From positions 27,395-91,394 of the forward strand of contig CAWKLL010000046.1 in assembly GCA_963850255.1 (NCBI GenBank): a DNA stretch of 64,000 nucleotides, written 5' to 3'. Position numbers and translations under genes: made by a program. Each line of letters begins with the position of its first letter. The stretch's first letter is position 1. A model generated the notes under the pieces. It saw only the letters and a list, made by a program, of their open reading frames with translations. It searched no databases and was not told the origin of the DNA. This DNA is from J054 sp963850255. GTDB taxonomy: Bacteria; Pseudomonadota; Gammaproteobacteria; Steroidobacterales; GCA-2729495. Of this stretch, positions 18,562 to 27,922 are shown piece after piece.

Positions 18562-19308
18562 ATGTCACTAAACCCGCAACAAGAAAAACTTTGCGCCGAG
18601 AGTCGCTGGGATTTTTCCGATCTGAACGCGCTGTTTCTTAACTGCACCCTGAAACGCAGTCCGGAGCTTTCTCACACGCAGGGCCTGATTGATATTGCTG
18701 CGGCGATCATGCAAGCCAACGGCGTCGCCGTGGAAACCCTGCGGCCGGTGGATTACCCCTTGGCCTTCGGTGTCTGGCCGGATATGACAGAACATGGCTG
18801 GGAGCAGGATGCCTGGCCGGAAATTCTCGGCAAAGTGATGGCCGCGGACATCCTGGTGATCACTACGCCCATCTGGCTGGGGGAAAAGTCCTCGGTGTGC
18901 ACGCAGACCATCGAGCGCCTGTATGCCGCTTCCGGCAATCTTAATGAGCAGGGGCAATACGCTTACTACGGCCGCGTCGGCGGCTGCCTGGTCACGGGTA
19001 ACGAAGATGGCGCCAAACACTGCGCGATGAATGTTCTGTATTCGCTGCAGCATCTGGGCTACAGCATTCCGCCGCAAGCCGATGCCGCCTGGCTCGGCGA
19101 GGCCGGTCCGGGGCCGTCTTACCTGGATGCAGGTTCCGGCGGACCCGACAATGATTTCACCAATCGCAATACCACCTTTATGACCTGGAACCTGTTGCAC
19201 CTGGCGCGCCTGTTAAAGGACGCGGGCGGAATCCCGGCGCACGGCAATCAGCGCTCAGCCTGGGATGCGGGTTGTCGTTTTGATTTCCCGAATCCCGACT
19301 ACCGCTAG
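18562..19308 (+). CDS. Flavodoxin-like NAD(P)H-dependent FMN reductase family protein
   Basis: A 248-residue cytoplasmic protein with a flavodoxin-like fold: ALFLNCTLKRSPELSHTQGL (phosphate-loop strand and helix, about residues 17-36), ADILVITTPIWLGEKSSVC (about 94-112) and YYGRVGGCLVTGNEDGAKH. These match NADPH-dependent FMN reductase / flavodoxin-like families, which reduce quinones, nitro compounds or flavin. The true partner is unknown. I chose the ATG at 18562, with GGAG about 8 nt upstream, over longer in-frame starts that would overlap the antiporter gene. Confidence 0.8.
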   Translation: MSLNPQQEKLCAESRWDFSDLNALFLNCTLKRSPELSHTQGLIDIAAAIMQANGVAVETLRPVDYPLAFGVWPDMTEHGWEQDAWPEILGKVMAADILVITTPIWLGEKSSVCTQTIERLYAASGNLNEQGQYAYYGRVGGCLVTGNEDGAKHCAMNVLYSLQHLGYSIPPQADAAWLGEAGPGPSYLDAGSGGPDNDFTNRNTTFMTWNLLHLARLLKDAGGIPAHGNQRSAWDAGCRFDFPNPDYR

Positions 19309-19368
19309 AACCGCGCGAATTCATGCCTTGCCGAAGCCGTCGGGCGTGCGCAGGAGCCACGGCCGAAA

Positions 19369-20100
19369 GTGCAGGCTAGCGTGACGGGCGCAGCGGCATC
19401 CGTTGAATCCGTGCTGCTGGTGCCCGGCATGCTTTGCGATGCCGGCTTATGGGCGCCACAAGCGGCTGCCTTGACCGGGCAGGGCTACTCGGTGCGGGTG
19501 CCCGACTATGGTCAAGACCAAAGCATCACCGCGATGGCCCGGCAGGTCCTGCGCGGGGCGCCTCCCAGCTTTGCGCTGGTCGGGCATTCCATGGGTGGTG
19601 TCATCGCCCTGGAAGTCTGGCGGCAGGCCCCACAGCGGGTCATTCGGCTGGCGCTTATGGATACCAATGCGGCAGCGGCCAATCTGCCGCGTGAAGCCAG
19701 GCGTCTGGCGCAGCTTGAGCGTGCGCTGAACGGCGAATTTGCATCGGTGGTTAGCGATGAACTGCTGCCGAGCTATTTGTCAGCAGCCAGCGCCGCTGAC
19801 CCTGAAATCCTGGCAACGCTAAGACGTATGGCGATGGATGCCGGGCCTGAAGTTTTTGCCCGCCAGGTGCGCGCCTTGCTGGAGCGGCCAGACAGCAGAC
19901 GGACACTGACCATGATCGAGTGTCCTGCACTGGTCCTTTGCGGCGCCGAAGATCGCTTGTGTCCGCCGGCGCTACACGCGGATATGGCAGCGGTAATTCC
20001 GGATAGCGTGCTACGCATGCTGCCCGATGCTGGTCATATGCCCAGCCTGGAACAGCCTGCGGCCGTCAGCGACGCATTGCTTGAGTTGCTAGGGCGTTAG
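19369..20100 (+). CDS. Alpha/beta-hydrolase
   Basis: A 243-residue cytoplasmic alpha/beta hydrolase. Oxyanion region LLVPGMLCDAGLW, nucleophile elbow GHSMGG (S74), acidic residue in CGAEDRLCPP and catalytic histidine in PDAGHMPSLEQP form a complete triad in the right order. The sequence does not name a substrate; related proteins include esterases and MetX/BioH-like hydrolases. Translation seems to start at the GTG at 19369 (AGGAG 12 nt upstream); the GTG at 19381 is possible. Confidence 0.8.
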   Translation: MQASVTGAAASVESVLLVPGMLCDAGLWAPQAAALTGQGYSVRVPDYGQDQSITAMARQVLRGAPPSFALVGHSMGGVIALEVWRQAPQRVIRLALMDTNAAAANLPREARRLAQLERALNGEFASVVSDELLPSYLSAASAADPEILATLRRMAMDAGPEVFARQVRALLERPDSRRTLTMIECPALVLCGAEDRLCPPALHADMAAVIPDSVLRMLPDAGHMPSLEQPAAVSDALLELLGR

Positions 20101-20307
20101 CGGCGCCAGGGTGAATGTTTCGCACACATTGTCGATGGTCTGCTTCGCCAGAGCCGATTGCTGAACCCGGGTGGCTGCCCTGCGCAGCGTCTGGTTCATT
20201 CGCCAAAGTCGCTGCGCATTTTTTTACAGCTCGTATTTCGGCGTTCTGCCGGTTGTTGGCCTTGTCGTATAGCAAGTCCGTTGATCAGGGCCGGGCGGGC
20301 CGACCCC

Positions 20308-21595
20308 TCAGCCCGCTTTGTCGCGATAGCGGCGCAGGCGGATGTCCGCCTGTTCCTTGTGCCCCATGAACTGCTTCCAGGTCGCACAAACGGCTAGCAG
20401 TACTTCGCCGACCTGTACCGAGGCCTCTTCGCTGATGCGCTGATAGGTGCAGGTCTTGATGAACTTGCCTACCCACAGGCCGCCGGTGTAACGCGACGCG
20501 CCGCGCGTGGGCAGGGTGTGATTGGTACCGATGACCTTGTCGCCGTAGGACACGTTGGTTTCCGGGCCCAGAAACAGGGCGCCGTAGTTGGTCATGTTGT
20601 CGAGAAAGTACTGCGGATCGTGCGTCATCACCTGCACGTGTTCGGAACCGATCTCGTCGGCTTTTGCGACCATCTCTGCGTAGCTGTCGCAGACGATTAC
20701 CTGACCGTAGTCTCGCCAGGCCTGACCGGCGATCGGTCCGGTGGCCAGGATGTCGAGCTGGCGTTCCACTTCGGCCATGGTGTCCTGCGCGAATTGCTTC
20801 GCAGTCGGTCAGCAGGATGGCCGGCGAGTTGGGGCCGTGTTCCGCCTGGCCGAGCAGGTCGGCCGCACACAGTTCGCCGTCCACGCTGTCGTCGGCGATG
20901 ACCAGCGTCTCCGTGGGGCCTGCGAACAGGTCGATGCCCACGCGACCGAATAGCTGGCGCTTGGCCTCGGCGACGAAGGCGTTGCCCGGGCCAACCAGCA
21001 TGTCTACCGGTGCGATGCTCTCGGTGCCGATGGCCATCGCGCCGACCGCCTGCACGCCGCCCAGGCAGTAGATCTCGTCGGCGCCGCCCAGATCCATGGC
21101 GACCACGATGGCCGGATTGGGCCCGCCCTCGAAGGGCGGTGCGCAGGTGATGATGCGCTTCACGCCGGCGACCTTGGCCGTCACCACGCTCATGTGCGCC
21201 GAGGCGACCATCGGGTACTTGCCGCCGGGCACATAGCAGCCGACGCTGTTGACCGGGATGTTGTTGTGGCCGAGGATCACGCCCGGCAGGGTTTCTACCT
21301 CGACGTCCTGCAAGGCGTCTTTCTGGATCTGCGCGAAGTTGCGCATCTGGGTCTGCGCAAAGCGGATGTCGTCGATCACCTGCTCGCTCAGTTCCGCATA
21401 ACAGGCGTTGATATCCGCTGCCGTCAGGCGAAAGTTTTCCGGTTGCCAGTTGTCGAAGCGACCGGAGTACTCGCTCACGGCCGTATCGCCGCGCAGCTTG
21501 ATGTCCTTCAGTATGTCTTCGACAATCTTGCGCACTTTGGCGTCGTCGTCGTCGGCCTGCGCTTCGCTGATGCCTTCTTTCAGATACCTGATCAT
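20308..21595 (-). CDS. HisD-superfamily dehydrogenase, probably not histidinol dehydrogenase (one frameshift near 20800)
   Basis: Zinc- and NAD-dependent dehydrogenase of about 429 residues after correction. N-terminal part: GCYVPGGKYPMVASAHM, LGGVQAVGAMAIGTESI, LVGPGNAFVAEAKRQLFG, LFAGPTETLVIADD and LLGQAEHGPNSPAILLTD. The C-terminal part is in another frame: FLGPETNVSYGDKVIGTNH, then LPTRGASRYTGGLWVGKFI. The break is near 20800 (LLTDCE should lead into QFAQDTMAEVERQ). No his genes are nearby; the divergent neighbour is an SDR. HisD homologues outside histidine synthesis oxidise other alcohols; HpsN, for example, oxidises sulfopropanediol. I infer a catabolic polyol or sulfonate substrate, unproven. 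Confidence 0.75.
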
Positions 21596-21753
21596 GTGGC
21601 TGCCTCTGAGCCGGCCGGGCGTCGCAGGGAAGGCGACAAGCGGTGAAACCGGGCGGGCTTGAATTCGCGGCGATGCTAGGCACTATTGGTTATTAATGCA
21701 ATTTGCCGCGGCAGCGTGTCCGCTGCTGCGACACAGCCCCGTAAGGAACAACT

Positions 21754-22497
21754 ATTGCCAAGCAATCCCAGCCCCTGGCCGGCCTGACTGCGCTAGTGAC
21801 CGGTGCCGGCCGCGGCATCGGCCGCGGTTGCGCAGAGGGCCTGGCCGAAGCCGGCGCCAGGGTAATTGCCCTGGCGCGCAGCGGCGACGAAGTGCAGGCC
21901 CTGGCCAGCGAGCATCCGGATCAGATCGAGGCCTGGACCGGCGACGTCACCGATGATGCCGTGATTGCGCGTATTGAAGCGCTGCCCGCCCTGCATATCC
22001 TGGTGAACAACGCCGGTACCAATCAGCCGCAGCCCGTGGCCGAGGTCAGCGACGAGGCCCTGGATCGGATGCTTGATGTCAACGTGCGCGCCGCGTTCCG
22101 GGTCGCGCGGGCCGCGGTTCGGGTAATGCAGCGTGCCGGATTGTCAGGCAGTGTGATTCACATGTCATCGCAGATGGGTCATGTCGGTTCGCCTGATCGT
22201 TCCGTCTACTGCATGAGCAAGCACGCAATTGAGGGACTGACCAAAGCCATGGCGGTGGAACTGGCGCCTGACGGGATCCGCGTCAACGCCGTGGCGCCGA
22301 CCTTTATCGAAACGCCGCTGGTCAAGCCGATGCTCGACGATCCTGAATTTCGCCAGTTTGTTGAGGCGAGAATCCCTCTCGGCCACGTCGGCCAGGTGGC
22401 CGATGTCGTTTCAGCGGTGCTGTTCCTGGCCGATCCCGCCAACGGCATGATCACTGGCCACAGCCTGCGGGTCGATGGTGGCTGGACGGCGCAGTAA
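21754..22497 (+). CDS. Short-chain dehydrogenase/reductase with apparent ATT start codon
   Basis: Classical SDR of 247 residues: cofactor motif LVTGAGRGIGRG, NNAGTNQPQPV, catalytic Ser in IHMSSQMGHVG and YCMSKHAIEG (YxxxK), then the C-terminal DGGW. Such enzymes oxidise secondary alcohols or reduce ketones. The start is unusual: a stop lies in frame at 21742-21744, an AAGGA ribosome site at 21743-21747, and the codon at the expected distance is ATT (21754), giving an N-terminus AKQSQPLAGLTALVTGAG. The next standard start, GTG 21796, would cut into the cofactor loop. Either ATT is used or an ATG was misread. Divergent from the HisD-like gene, so the two probably share a pathway. Confidence 0.85.
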   Translation: MAKQSQPLAGLTALVTGAGRGIGRGCAEGLAEAGARVIALARSGDEVQALASEHPDQIEAWTGDVTDDAVIARIEALPALHILVNNAGTNQPQPVAEVSDEALDRMLDVNVRAAFRVARAAVRVMQRAGLSGSVIHMSSQMGHVGSPDRSVYCMSKHAIEGLTKAMAVELAPDGIRVNAVAPTFIETPLVKPMLDDPEFRQFVEARIPLGHVGQVADVVSAVLFLADPANGMITGHSLRVDGGWTAQ

Positions 22498-22528
22498 GCC
22501 GTCGCGGTTGCCCGAGAAGGTTGGGCTC

Positions 22529-22554
22529 CGCGGAGAGCCTAAGGCTTCTCCGCG
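22529..22554. terminator. Strong hairpin between convergent genes
   Basis: CGCGGAGA-GCC-TAA-GGC-T-TCTCCGCG folds into an 11-bp stem with a single bulged T and a three-base loop. It lies between the convergent SDR and DUF2892 genes, where a shared terminator is expected, but there is no T-tract on either side, so it may act with Rho or only stabilise 3' ends. Confidence 0.4.
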
Positions 22555-22577
22555 CGCTGTTCCGGCGAAGGTCTCTG

Positions 22578-22787
22578 CTAGTTCCCGGCGAGTTGCCGCT
22601 CCGATTTGAACCCCAGCTTGCGAAACACCCAGGTGATCGGACAAAGACCGGTGAACGATTGCTGAAACAGCATGAAGCCAACAAATACCGTGAACCAGAC
22701 GAACGCCGGGTGAACCAGCAGGGTCAGTGCGACGGAGACCAGGACCAGGAACCCGGCCCAGGCTTCTACGGCTTTTTCCAGTGACAT
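22578..22787 (-). CDS. DUF2892 (YgaP-type) inner-membrane protein
   Basis: A 69-residue protein with two membrane helices (AGFLVLVSVALTLLV and VWFTVFVGFMLFQQSFTGLC) and the conserved LCPITWVFRKLG ending, the DUF2892 pattern. In many bacteria this domain travels with sulfide or persulfide genes (for example fused to rhodanese in YgaP, or in BigR operons). It is the last gene of a minus-strand series starting with the SQR remnant and controlled, I infer, by the BigR-like regulator at 27923. The GLCP motif contains a cysteine that could take part in sulfur chemistry. Confidence 0.8.
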   Translation of the reverse strand: MSLEKAVEAWAGFLVLVSVALTLLVHPAFVWFTVFVGFMLFQQSFTGLCPITWVFRKLGFKSERQLAGN

Positions 22788-22799
22788 GATAGTGCTCCT

Positions 22800-24109
22800 T
22801 TAAAAATTGTAGCGAACACGCATATAGGCGTTGGTCGCATCTTCGAACTGGCCGAAGAACGTGTAGTTCTCCTGGCCGCCAAACAGGTTCAGACCGGCCG
22901 TGAAGTTCCAGGCGTCGTCGTGGCGGTAATTCACAACCGGGCGGAGATAGACGTCTTGGTCGCTGGGTGAGAGAAAGGCGAACAGCGACCAGATGAGTTT
23001 TTCCTGCATGGCGCGGTAGCTGAAGCGCGTGGTCAGCAGGTGCCGATACTCATCCGGCTCAAACTCGCGGAAACGGCGAGTTCTCGATCAGGCGGTCATG
23101 GTCCTGGGTCCATTCCAGGTAGTACTGCAGACCGACGGTGAAGTTGGTCGCCCATTCGCGCTCGAAGCCGGTCAGGAAACGCAGCTGATCATTCGGCAGG
23201 GCAGGGTTACTGCCGTCGCTGTCGTCGCGCGACACGTAGTAGCTGAACTCAGCGTTCCACAGCCCTGACCACAGCGGCCGGCGGACGCTGCCGCCGACGC
23301 TGGTCAGCGGCGCAAACCGGACCCGGCCCGGATCACGAAAATCCGTCGGGTTTTTGAAGTAGCCGCGATGTGCATACAGGGCATACTCGACGCCGTTCAG
23401 GGTGCGGAACAGGCGCAATGAAAATTCGCCGTTGCTGAAATTCTTGCTCGGCCGATCGGCACCGAAGGGTGGCACGGGCGCAACGATTTCTCCGGCCGGC
23501 GGGAAGAAGAAGGAAAAACGTTCGCCGGTAATGTAGTCGTCCGGTTTGAATACGGGTGTCCACGCGAAGTCGATGTTGAGGACGCCGTTGTATTGCGTGA
23601 GCCGGATCGTGTTGCTGGGCGCTTTCAGGTACTCGTCTTCGCGACCGGCAAAGAAGCTCACGAAGTCTTTCGGAAACAGGTCGTTGAGGAACAGCAAATC
23701 GCCGGTGCCCCAGGTCAGGACCTGGCGGCCGGCTTTTACATCGAGGCTCTCCAGCGGGCGGCCCGCGATGGCGAGTTCACGGAAATCGCCGTCAAATCTA
23801 TCGGTGATAGCGTCGATCACGGCGTCGCCCTTGAAGCTCAGCGTGAAGGCATCCGTCGCGTAGGCCGTTTCCAGGCGCAGCCGTGCTTCGGCCAGGGTGC
23901 CGTAGCGGCCGACCTTCTCATCCTTGTGCCAGCGGCTGCCGAGCGCACCCTCGGCGAATCCGGTCCAGCTCAGCCCGCTGGATTCGGCCTGGTCCCAGTC
24001 ATCTTCGCCCCAGTCATCATCCCAGTCGCTCGTCCTGCGCAAAGCTGCCGCTGCCGGCGAGCAGCAGTGCCAGTCCCAGGACTTTGAGCGGGGCGGGGCG
24101 TAGCGACAT
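22800..24109 (-). CDS. Outer-membrane beta-barrel protein of an RND-linked operon (two frameshifts)
   Basis: Predicted outer-membrane protein of about 435 residues. Signal peptide: MSLRPAPLKVLGLALLLAGS, then SGSFAQ. An acidic, Trp-rich mature start follows (DWDDDWGEDDWDQAES). The body alternates polar and aromatic residues as in beta-barrels (FSLRLFRTLNGVEYALYAHR, WNAEFSYYVSRDDSDG) and the protein ends in ...YMRVRYNF with terminal Phe, as required by the BAM complex. The frame breaks near 24015, just after the signal peptide, and near 23070. It follows a LolA-like gene directly. Barrels of this sort are often encoded with MMPL/RND transporters and LolA-like proteins; no substrate is known. 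Confidence 0.7.
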
Positions 24110-24112
24110 GCA

Positions 24113-24921
24113 TCAACCCTTGGGCCGCTGCAGCCAGTCGCGCGGCGGATTGCGCAGGCTGCGTTCGGTGAAGACTTCCTCGGGAATGCCGTTGTCGTAG
24201 GCGATGTAGCGAAACTGCATATCCGTCTGGCCACCGGATTCCAGGTCGCTGACCCGGCTGCGGGTAACGGTGGGATAACCCTGGAACTCATCGACCTGCA
24301 ACACCTCGACGCGGCGGAATGCATTGCCGGCGGCGTCGCTGTACTCGATCTTCATGGGCAGGAAGGTTTCCCGATCGATCCAGGTGAGATAGCTGTCGAA
24401 TTCCACCAGCCGCGCGTATCAATGGGTCGATGCTTCAGCAGGTAGTACTCGTCTGTCGTTTCGAGCAGTTCATGGCTGTCGTCGTTGGGTCGTCGGCCGG
24501 ACACATCTTCGTAGAAGTAGTCGGCGCCGACAAAGCTGGTGCGCTTGTCGCCGGCGGACACGCGTTTGACCAGGTCGAGGCCCGGCAGATAGAGCCAGCG
24601 GTCGTCGTCGCGGTCCAGGTGTTTCTTGACCAGGTAAACAGTGCCGCGCACATCCGAGGGCTGGCTGAACACCACCAGGAAGTCCTGGTCGCCGCCCGGC
24701 GCCTCGTTCCGGCGCAGCACCGTGAACTGGCGACGCTGCTCGCGGCCCTGGGCATCGCGGATGATCATGCGCGCCTCGGAGCGACCGTCAGCGCCGGCGT
24801 AGTAGGCGGCCAGGTTGGCGCGTTCGACGATGGCATCGGCGTCATCCAGGGTCTCTCGGAGCCGCAGCGCTGACCGGCAGACGATTAACAGGCTGAGTGC
24901 GATCAGGTTTGCTTTGAACAC
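24113..24921 (-). CDS. LolA-like outer-membrane lipoprotein-sorting protein (frameshifts near 24880, 24853 and 24408)
   Basis: Periplasmic protein of about 265 residues belonging to the 'outer membrane lipoprotein-sorting protein' group found with RND transporters. After a signal peptide (MFKANLIALSLLIV..., whose end is disturbed by two probable compensating indels) come DADAIVERANLAAYYAGADG, LVVFSQPSDVRGTVYLVKKH, RWLYLPGLDLVKRVSAGDKR and SFVGADYFYEDVSGR. A break near 24408 separates this from EFDSYLTWIDRETFLPMKIEY and the C-terminus. The LolA-like fold is an open beta barrel that carries a lipid or lipid-like ligand across the periplasm. It lies between the RND transporter and the outer-membrane barrel, suggesting one export chain. 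Confidence 0.75.
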
Positions 24922-27483
24922 GATGATTCTCCTTCAGTCGCGCTCGGCATGCCGGGTCGCCACAGGGCCATCACGGCGGGCAGTAACAGACAGCGTGGCC
25001 AGACCGGAAATGGCCATGATGGAGGCCATGAAAGCGCCCACCGTGATGTAGGGCATCAGCGGCGCAAGAAACAGCGGGGTAAAGCCCAGCGCGATCACAA
25101 TGGCATTGCGTGAAATCGCTCTTGCCGGTTCCTCGAAAAGCAGGCGGCCGGCTTCTGCGAAACTGCCGGTGTCGGCATACAGGCTGCGCAGTCGTTCGAT
25201 GAAATGAATGGCAAAGTCGACGGACAAGCCCAGCGTCAGCGACGACAACACGGCGATGGGCATGTCGTAGTCCTTGCCGATCCAGCCGATCAGTCCATAG
25301 ACGCCCAGGATGGTCACGCTCAGCGGCAGCATGGCGATGAGCCCGAAGCGCAGCGAGCGAAACAGCAGGCTCATCATCACGAACACGGCCACGAAAGCGC
25401 CGAGCAGGCTTTTCAGCATGCCGGCCACCATTTCTGTCTGCCAGACCACATTGATGTAGGTCTTGCCGGCCCAGCGGGCTTCGACACCGGCGGGCGGCGG
25501 GTTTGCGGCCAGATAGTCATCCATGGCTTCGATCACGGCCGTCATGTGCTGGTTATCGCCGCTGGTCAGCTGCAGCCAGATGGCCGTATGCCGCAGATCC
25601 GGCGTCGCCATGTGCCACAGATCCTGGGGTCGATGCGAGGACTGATATTGCATCAGCGTCTGCGCCACGCCCGCGGCACTGTCTGGAATCACGTAGTTGG
25701 CCGACCGGCCGCCGCGCAGCTCGCGGTTCACCACCTTGACCACGTCGGGCAGGCTGTTGGTTTTGCCGACGCGGCCGGTGGCCATCAGGGCGTCCTGTAA
25801 TTGGCTGACGTAAGCGAGGGCGGCCGGGTCCTGGAAGTAGCGTGATCGGCTCTGGACCGTCTCGGCCGCCATCAGCAGCGATTCCAGCGGCATCAGCGCG
25901 TCGCCGTCGGCGTCGAACAGGGCGTCGTCGGCGGCCGAGATCAGCTCATCCAGCGCCTGACCGGGAGCGGCTGCGCTGGCCAGCTGCGCAGCGTTTCGAC
26001 ATCGGCGCCCGCGGCCGCCGCCTGATCCAGCAATTGCACAGCGTTGGCGCGAAAATCCGTGAGTCCGCCGTCACCGTTGTAGCTGAGCACCAGGAAGGCG
26101 TCGTAGGTGCCGGCAAAGTGTTCGTTCAGCACCGCGATCGGCCACGCGGATGCGGTGGTCGGCCTTGAACCAGCGCACCGGGTTGTCGTTGATCTGGATG
26201 CGCATTACGCCGGCAGCGCTGAATGCGGCCACGGCCACGGTGGCCGCGACGATCAAGCCGCGGCGATTGAAGGCAAAGCGACCGAGCTGCGCGCAGCATC
26301 CGTGCCAGCGGCGTATGGCTGTCACCCTCGACCGCCGCCACGCCGGGCCAGCACGGCGAGGCTGTCTGGCTGCATGCGCACCACGTAGGCCGGAATAAAC
26401 ACGATGGTCACAAGGAAGGCCAGCAGGATGCCGAAGGCGACGAACGCGCCGAAGATCTGCACCGGCGGAATGGGCGTCAGCATCAGCGACAGGAAACCCA
26501 CCGCCGAGGTCAGCGAGGTAAACAGCATCGGCGGAACAGATGCCCGACAACGCTCGCGTATCACCTTTTCCGCGCCGGCTTCCGGGTTATAGCGGTCGGC
26601 GAACTCGGACATGATGTGGACCGAATCGACCACCGCGATGGGCATCAGGAAGATCGGGAATCATCGAGCTCATGATGTGCACGGTGAAGCCCATGCCGAT
26701 CAGCAGGCCCATGGTGACAATCACCGTGACCATGGCCACGATCATCGGCGCGATGATCAGTCGCCAGCTGCGGAAGAAGTACCACATCAGCAGGAAGATC
26801 ATCACGCCGGCCAGGGGTGCCGAGATGCCCATCTGCACGAACATCTCGACGCCGAAGGTATCCTCGGCGACCGGCAAGCCGGTGATGTGATAGTCGTTGC
26901 GGGCCGCCAATGGCAGTCGGCCAGCGCCTGGATCTCCGTGGAGATGGGGTAGCTGAGATCTTTGCTGGCGATCGGCACGTAGATGGCGGCCGCCTTGCCG
27001 TCGCCGGATACCAGCGTGTTGTTCAGCAACGGCAGGCGCTGCACCGTCGTCGCGAATGGCCAGGGCCTGCTCATCGGTGGCCGGGGCATCCTTCATCATC
27101 CATTCAAAGCGCAGCGCACCGGCCTCGCCCTGGGAGATGTTGTCGGCCTCGGCCAGCGACATCAGGTCGGGACGAATTACGCCGTCGATTTTCAGGATCG
27201 CGTTGCTCAGCTGGTGCAGCGCATCCAGCGAGGCTGCGTTGTAGATGCCGTCGGGATGCTGTTCATTGACCAGGCCGACCACGATGGCATCGTGCAGCGA
27301 GAACATCTGCTCGACCTGATTGTGGAAGACCCGGTCGGACTGCTCGGCTGGCAGCATGTTCTCCGGGTCGGTGTCGATATTGATGCGCAGCATCTGCGCG
27401 CCGATCAACAGCGTGAGCAGGCCGGTCAGCCAGTAGACAGCCGTTGGTCGGGCGATGCTGAAATTAAGAATGCGGTGCTTCAT
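24903..27483 (-). CDS. MMPL/RND-superfamily transporter (about eight frameshifts)
   Basis: Inner-membrane RND-superfamily transporter of about 860 residues when frames are joined. N-terminus: ARPTAVYWLTGLLTLLIGA (first helix), then a periplasmic loop with DTDPENMLPAEQSDRVF. The first membrane block contains GVMIFLLMWYFFRSWRLIIAP and FTSLTSAVGFLSLMLTPIPP; the second repeats the pattern with YINVVWQTEMVAGMLKSLL, LSSLTLGLSVDFAIHFIERL and NAIVIALGFTPLFLAPLMPY. These two halves identify the MMPL type rather than AcrB. Breaks are seen near 27050, 26915, 26660, 26325, 26290, 26145, 25977 and 24993. The ATG overlaps the SQR-remnant stop. Either heavily misread or a decaying gene; conserved residues between breaks favour misreading. 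Confidence 0.7.
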
Positions 27484-27788
27484 GGGGCGCTGGCCTTCAG
27501 CTTGTCGACGCCCATTAACTTGAGCACGAGTTTTTCATAGGCGGGTTCGGTCTGGCCGTTGCGCACCTTGCGCAGGAAATATTTCTCGAAACCGATCTTG
27601 GCCAGGTGCACCCACTTGCCGCGCTGCCCGGGTTCCCGGCCAGCCATGGCGGCGACAATGTTTCCGGTTACGGCAGTGACCATCGATTCGATCATATAGC
27701 CGGTCTTGGGAGTGCCTACGGGCAGGGGTGTGGCTGCAACAGGGGAAATACCACCGATACCGCCGCCGAGAATGATGATGTTGGCCAT
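27480..27788 (-). pseudogene. Internally deleted sulfide:quinone oxidoreductase-like remnant
   Basis: An open frame of 102 codons that joins pieces of a sulfide:quinone oxidoreductase. Residues 1-13 (MANIIILGGGIGG) are the FAD-binding start. The next segment (about 19-50: ATPLPVGTPKTGYMIESMV...) corresponds to the region near the C-terminal third, and the end (KWVHLAKIGFEKYFLRKVRNG) to the C-terminal membrane-binding helices. Normal SQR has about 380-430 residues, so two in-frame deletions remove most of both Rossmann domains and the redox cysteines. It cannot be an active enzyme as written. Its stop overlaps the RND start (ATGA). Either a real deletion product or an assembly collapse. Confidence 0.65.
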
Positions 27789-27836
27789 ATTGCTGTTCTC
27801 CGACCCGTGACTTGATGCTGCCCTATTATATTAATG

Positions 27837-27883
27837 ATTACTAAATAAGCAATACCTTTTTTAGGATTGACTACATTAGTAAT
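27837..27883. promoter_or_regulatory. Divergent AT-rich promoter with paired ATTA-N-TAAT boxes (putative BigR-type operator)
   Basis: The 134-nt gap between the SQR remnant and the ArsR-family gene is much more AT-rich than its surroundings. It contains ATTACTAA (27837-27844) and its exact inverse TTAGTAAT (27876-27883), 31 nt apart; the second box is itself part of the palindrome ATTA-G-TAAT (27875-27883). ArsR proteins of the BigR/SqrR group bind AT-rich palindromes in this position. Assignment to this regulator is inference. Confidence 0.5.
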
Positions 27884-27922
27884 TAACGATACCCTGACGA
27901 CTATGTGCCACGGGATCTACCT

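Noticed and set aside
24430..24873. Plus-strand frame opposite the LolA-like gene
   Set aside because: No start context and no family pattern; the minus strand has conserved LolA-like blocks.
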